A DNA stretch of 64,000 bases from Nitzschia sp. DOCU1. Its lineage: Eukaryota; Bacillariophyta; Bacillariophyceae; Bacillariales; Bacillariaceae. How positions within the stretch are numbered: position 1 is the first letter of the stretch; every line of letters begins with the position of its first letter. This document shows positions 63,408 through 64,000 of the stretch, in pieces. The translations under genes and the position numbers were made by a program. The notes below the pieces were generated by a model that was not told the DNA's origin, did no database searches, and worked only from the letters and a program-made list of their open reading frames with translations. The stretch spans positions 744,001 through 808,000 of the forward strand of contig OX595994.1 of NCBI GenBank assembly GCA_951394045.1. Direction: 5' to 3'.

Positions 63408-63806
63408 ATTTATGGCTGGTGGCGTTGTCTCGTTAGTTTGGCCATGCCCCAGTCGATTGCTCAACTTGTTTGTCGCCTACTTTAGTTTCAGTTTTAATGA
63501 AAGTTATGATTGCAGATGGTAGTCTCCGAAGTCGGTCTCCTGGGTCCCTTGTATAGTATTATAATAGGAAAGGATGGGTGTCTACTGGGACAAGTGCACC
63601 ACAATAGACTATGACCCGGGATGATGATACCCCAGGTAGGAAACGGAGAATGTGGACGACTGGCTTGACCGACCGATCATTCATTGTATGTATCAACTTT
63701 AAAGTGTCGATGCCGTCCTAAGAAGAAAAGAAAGTATCATGCAAGAAAATACTATAATCACATTTTTCAAACTTTTGGAAATCACTCGCAATTATCTTGT
63801 AGGGCT
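63408..63806. other. Shared 3' region
   Basis: A 399-bp gap between the convergent RRM-RapZ gene and the Gly/Met-rich gene. Nothing was recognised. Confidence 0.45.
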
Positions 63807-64000
63807 TTAGATGGGCCCCATGCCCATTTGACGCCACATCTGAGCTTGAGCTGGATTGTTCATATTGAGCCCCAGAAGGCTGGGATCACCTCCTTGGCCT
63901 TGGCCCATCATGCCCCCCATAGGGCCCATTCCCATGCCTCCCATTCCACCCATTCCACCCATGCCGCCCATTCCACCCATGCCCATCATACCGGCACCCA
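63807..64000 (-). CDS. C-terminal end of a Gly/Met-rich protein (cut by the window edge)
   Basis: The frame runs off the right edge and ends at a TAA at 63807-63809. The visible part has tandem GMG and GGM units, then MGGMMGQGQGGDPSLLGLNM and a QMWRQMGMGPI end. Low-complexity tails like this occur in chaperone cofactors and RNA-binding proteins, but the family cannot be named from this end alone. Confidence 0.7.
   Translation of the reverse strand, partial: GAGMMGMGGMGGMGGMGGMGGMGMGPMGGMMGQGQGGDPSLLGLNMNNPAQAQMWRQMGMGPI

Overview
The window looks like nuclear DNA of a diatom, most probably Phaeodactylum tricornutum or a close relative. The evidence is short GT-AG introns of about 60-130 nt, closely packed genes on both strands, several precursors with a signal peptide followed by a diatom plastid motif centred on a Phe (for example STSAF, VGAFLP, PEAFQS), and protein families typical of stramenopiles. 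The species call is inference; no search was run.

Layout. Positions 3-3702 hold a complete, recent Ty3/gypsy-like LTR insertion with 124-bp LTRs and a 5-bp target duplication; integrase and most of RNase H are missing. Positions 4.4-30 kb carry single-copy genes: ankyrin protein, HAT1, an unknown plastid-like protein, dihydroorotase, a macro-domain protein, two sulfotransferase genes (one fused to a pyruvyl-transferase-like domain), the splicing factor GPKOW, an ERD2-type KDEL receptor, a chromodomain-JmjC protein, AP-1 mu, a KEA K+/H+ antiporter and a UBC6-type E2. A gene-poor stretch lies at 26.2-29.2 kb.

Positions 30.56-34.27 kb and 54.59-58.32 kb are two arms of a near-identical inverted duplication. 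Each arm carries H2B, H2A, H4 and H3 as two divergent pairs. A linker histone H1 gene lies just outside the second arm at 59.1 kb. All nine histone genes have a metazoan-style 3' stem-loop (6-bp stem, UUUU loop, ACCC, CAAAG-type downstream element), although H2A and H4 contain introns.

The 20-kb spacer between the arms carries methylmalonyl-CoA mutase, a class 3 lipase, a plastid fibrillin, a repeat-rich stretch (40.5-43.4 kb), a PPK2-type polyphosphate kinase, a large C2-DEP membrane protein, a VOC-family protein and a plastid type II NAD(P)H dehydrogenase. The right end holds an alpha/beta-hydrolase-like protein, an RRM plus RapZ-C-like fusion protein and the 3' end of a Gly/Met-rich gene.

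Functional themes. Chromatin genes are over-represented (nine histone genes, HAT1, which in other eukaryotes acetylates new H4, a chromodomain-JmjC protein and a macro domain). Plastid-directed proteins (KEA, fibrillin, NDH2, possibly two more) are the second theme, and three such genes have a TGACGTCA palindrome close upstream. The most unusual items are the RRM-RapZ fusion, the pyruvyl-transferase-sulfotransferase fusion, the histone stem-loop set in an inverted duplication, and a three-copy repeat at 42.5-43.2 kb whose hairpins keep pairing while their sequence changes.
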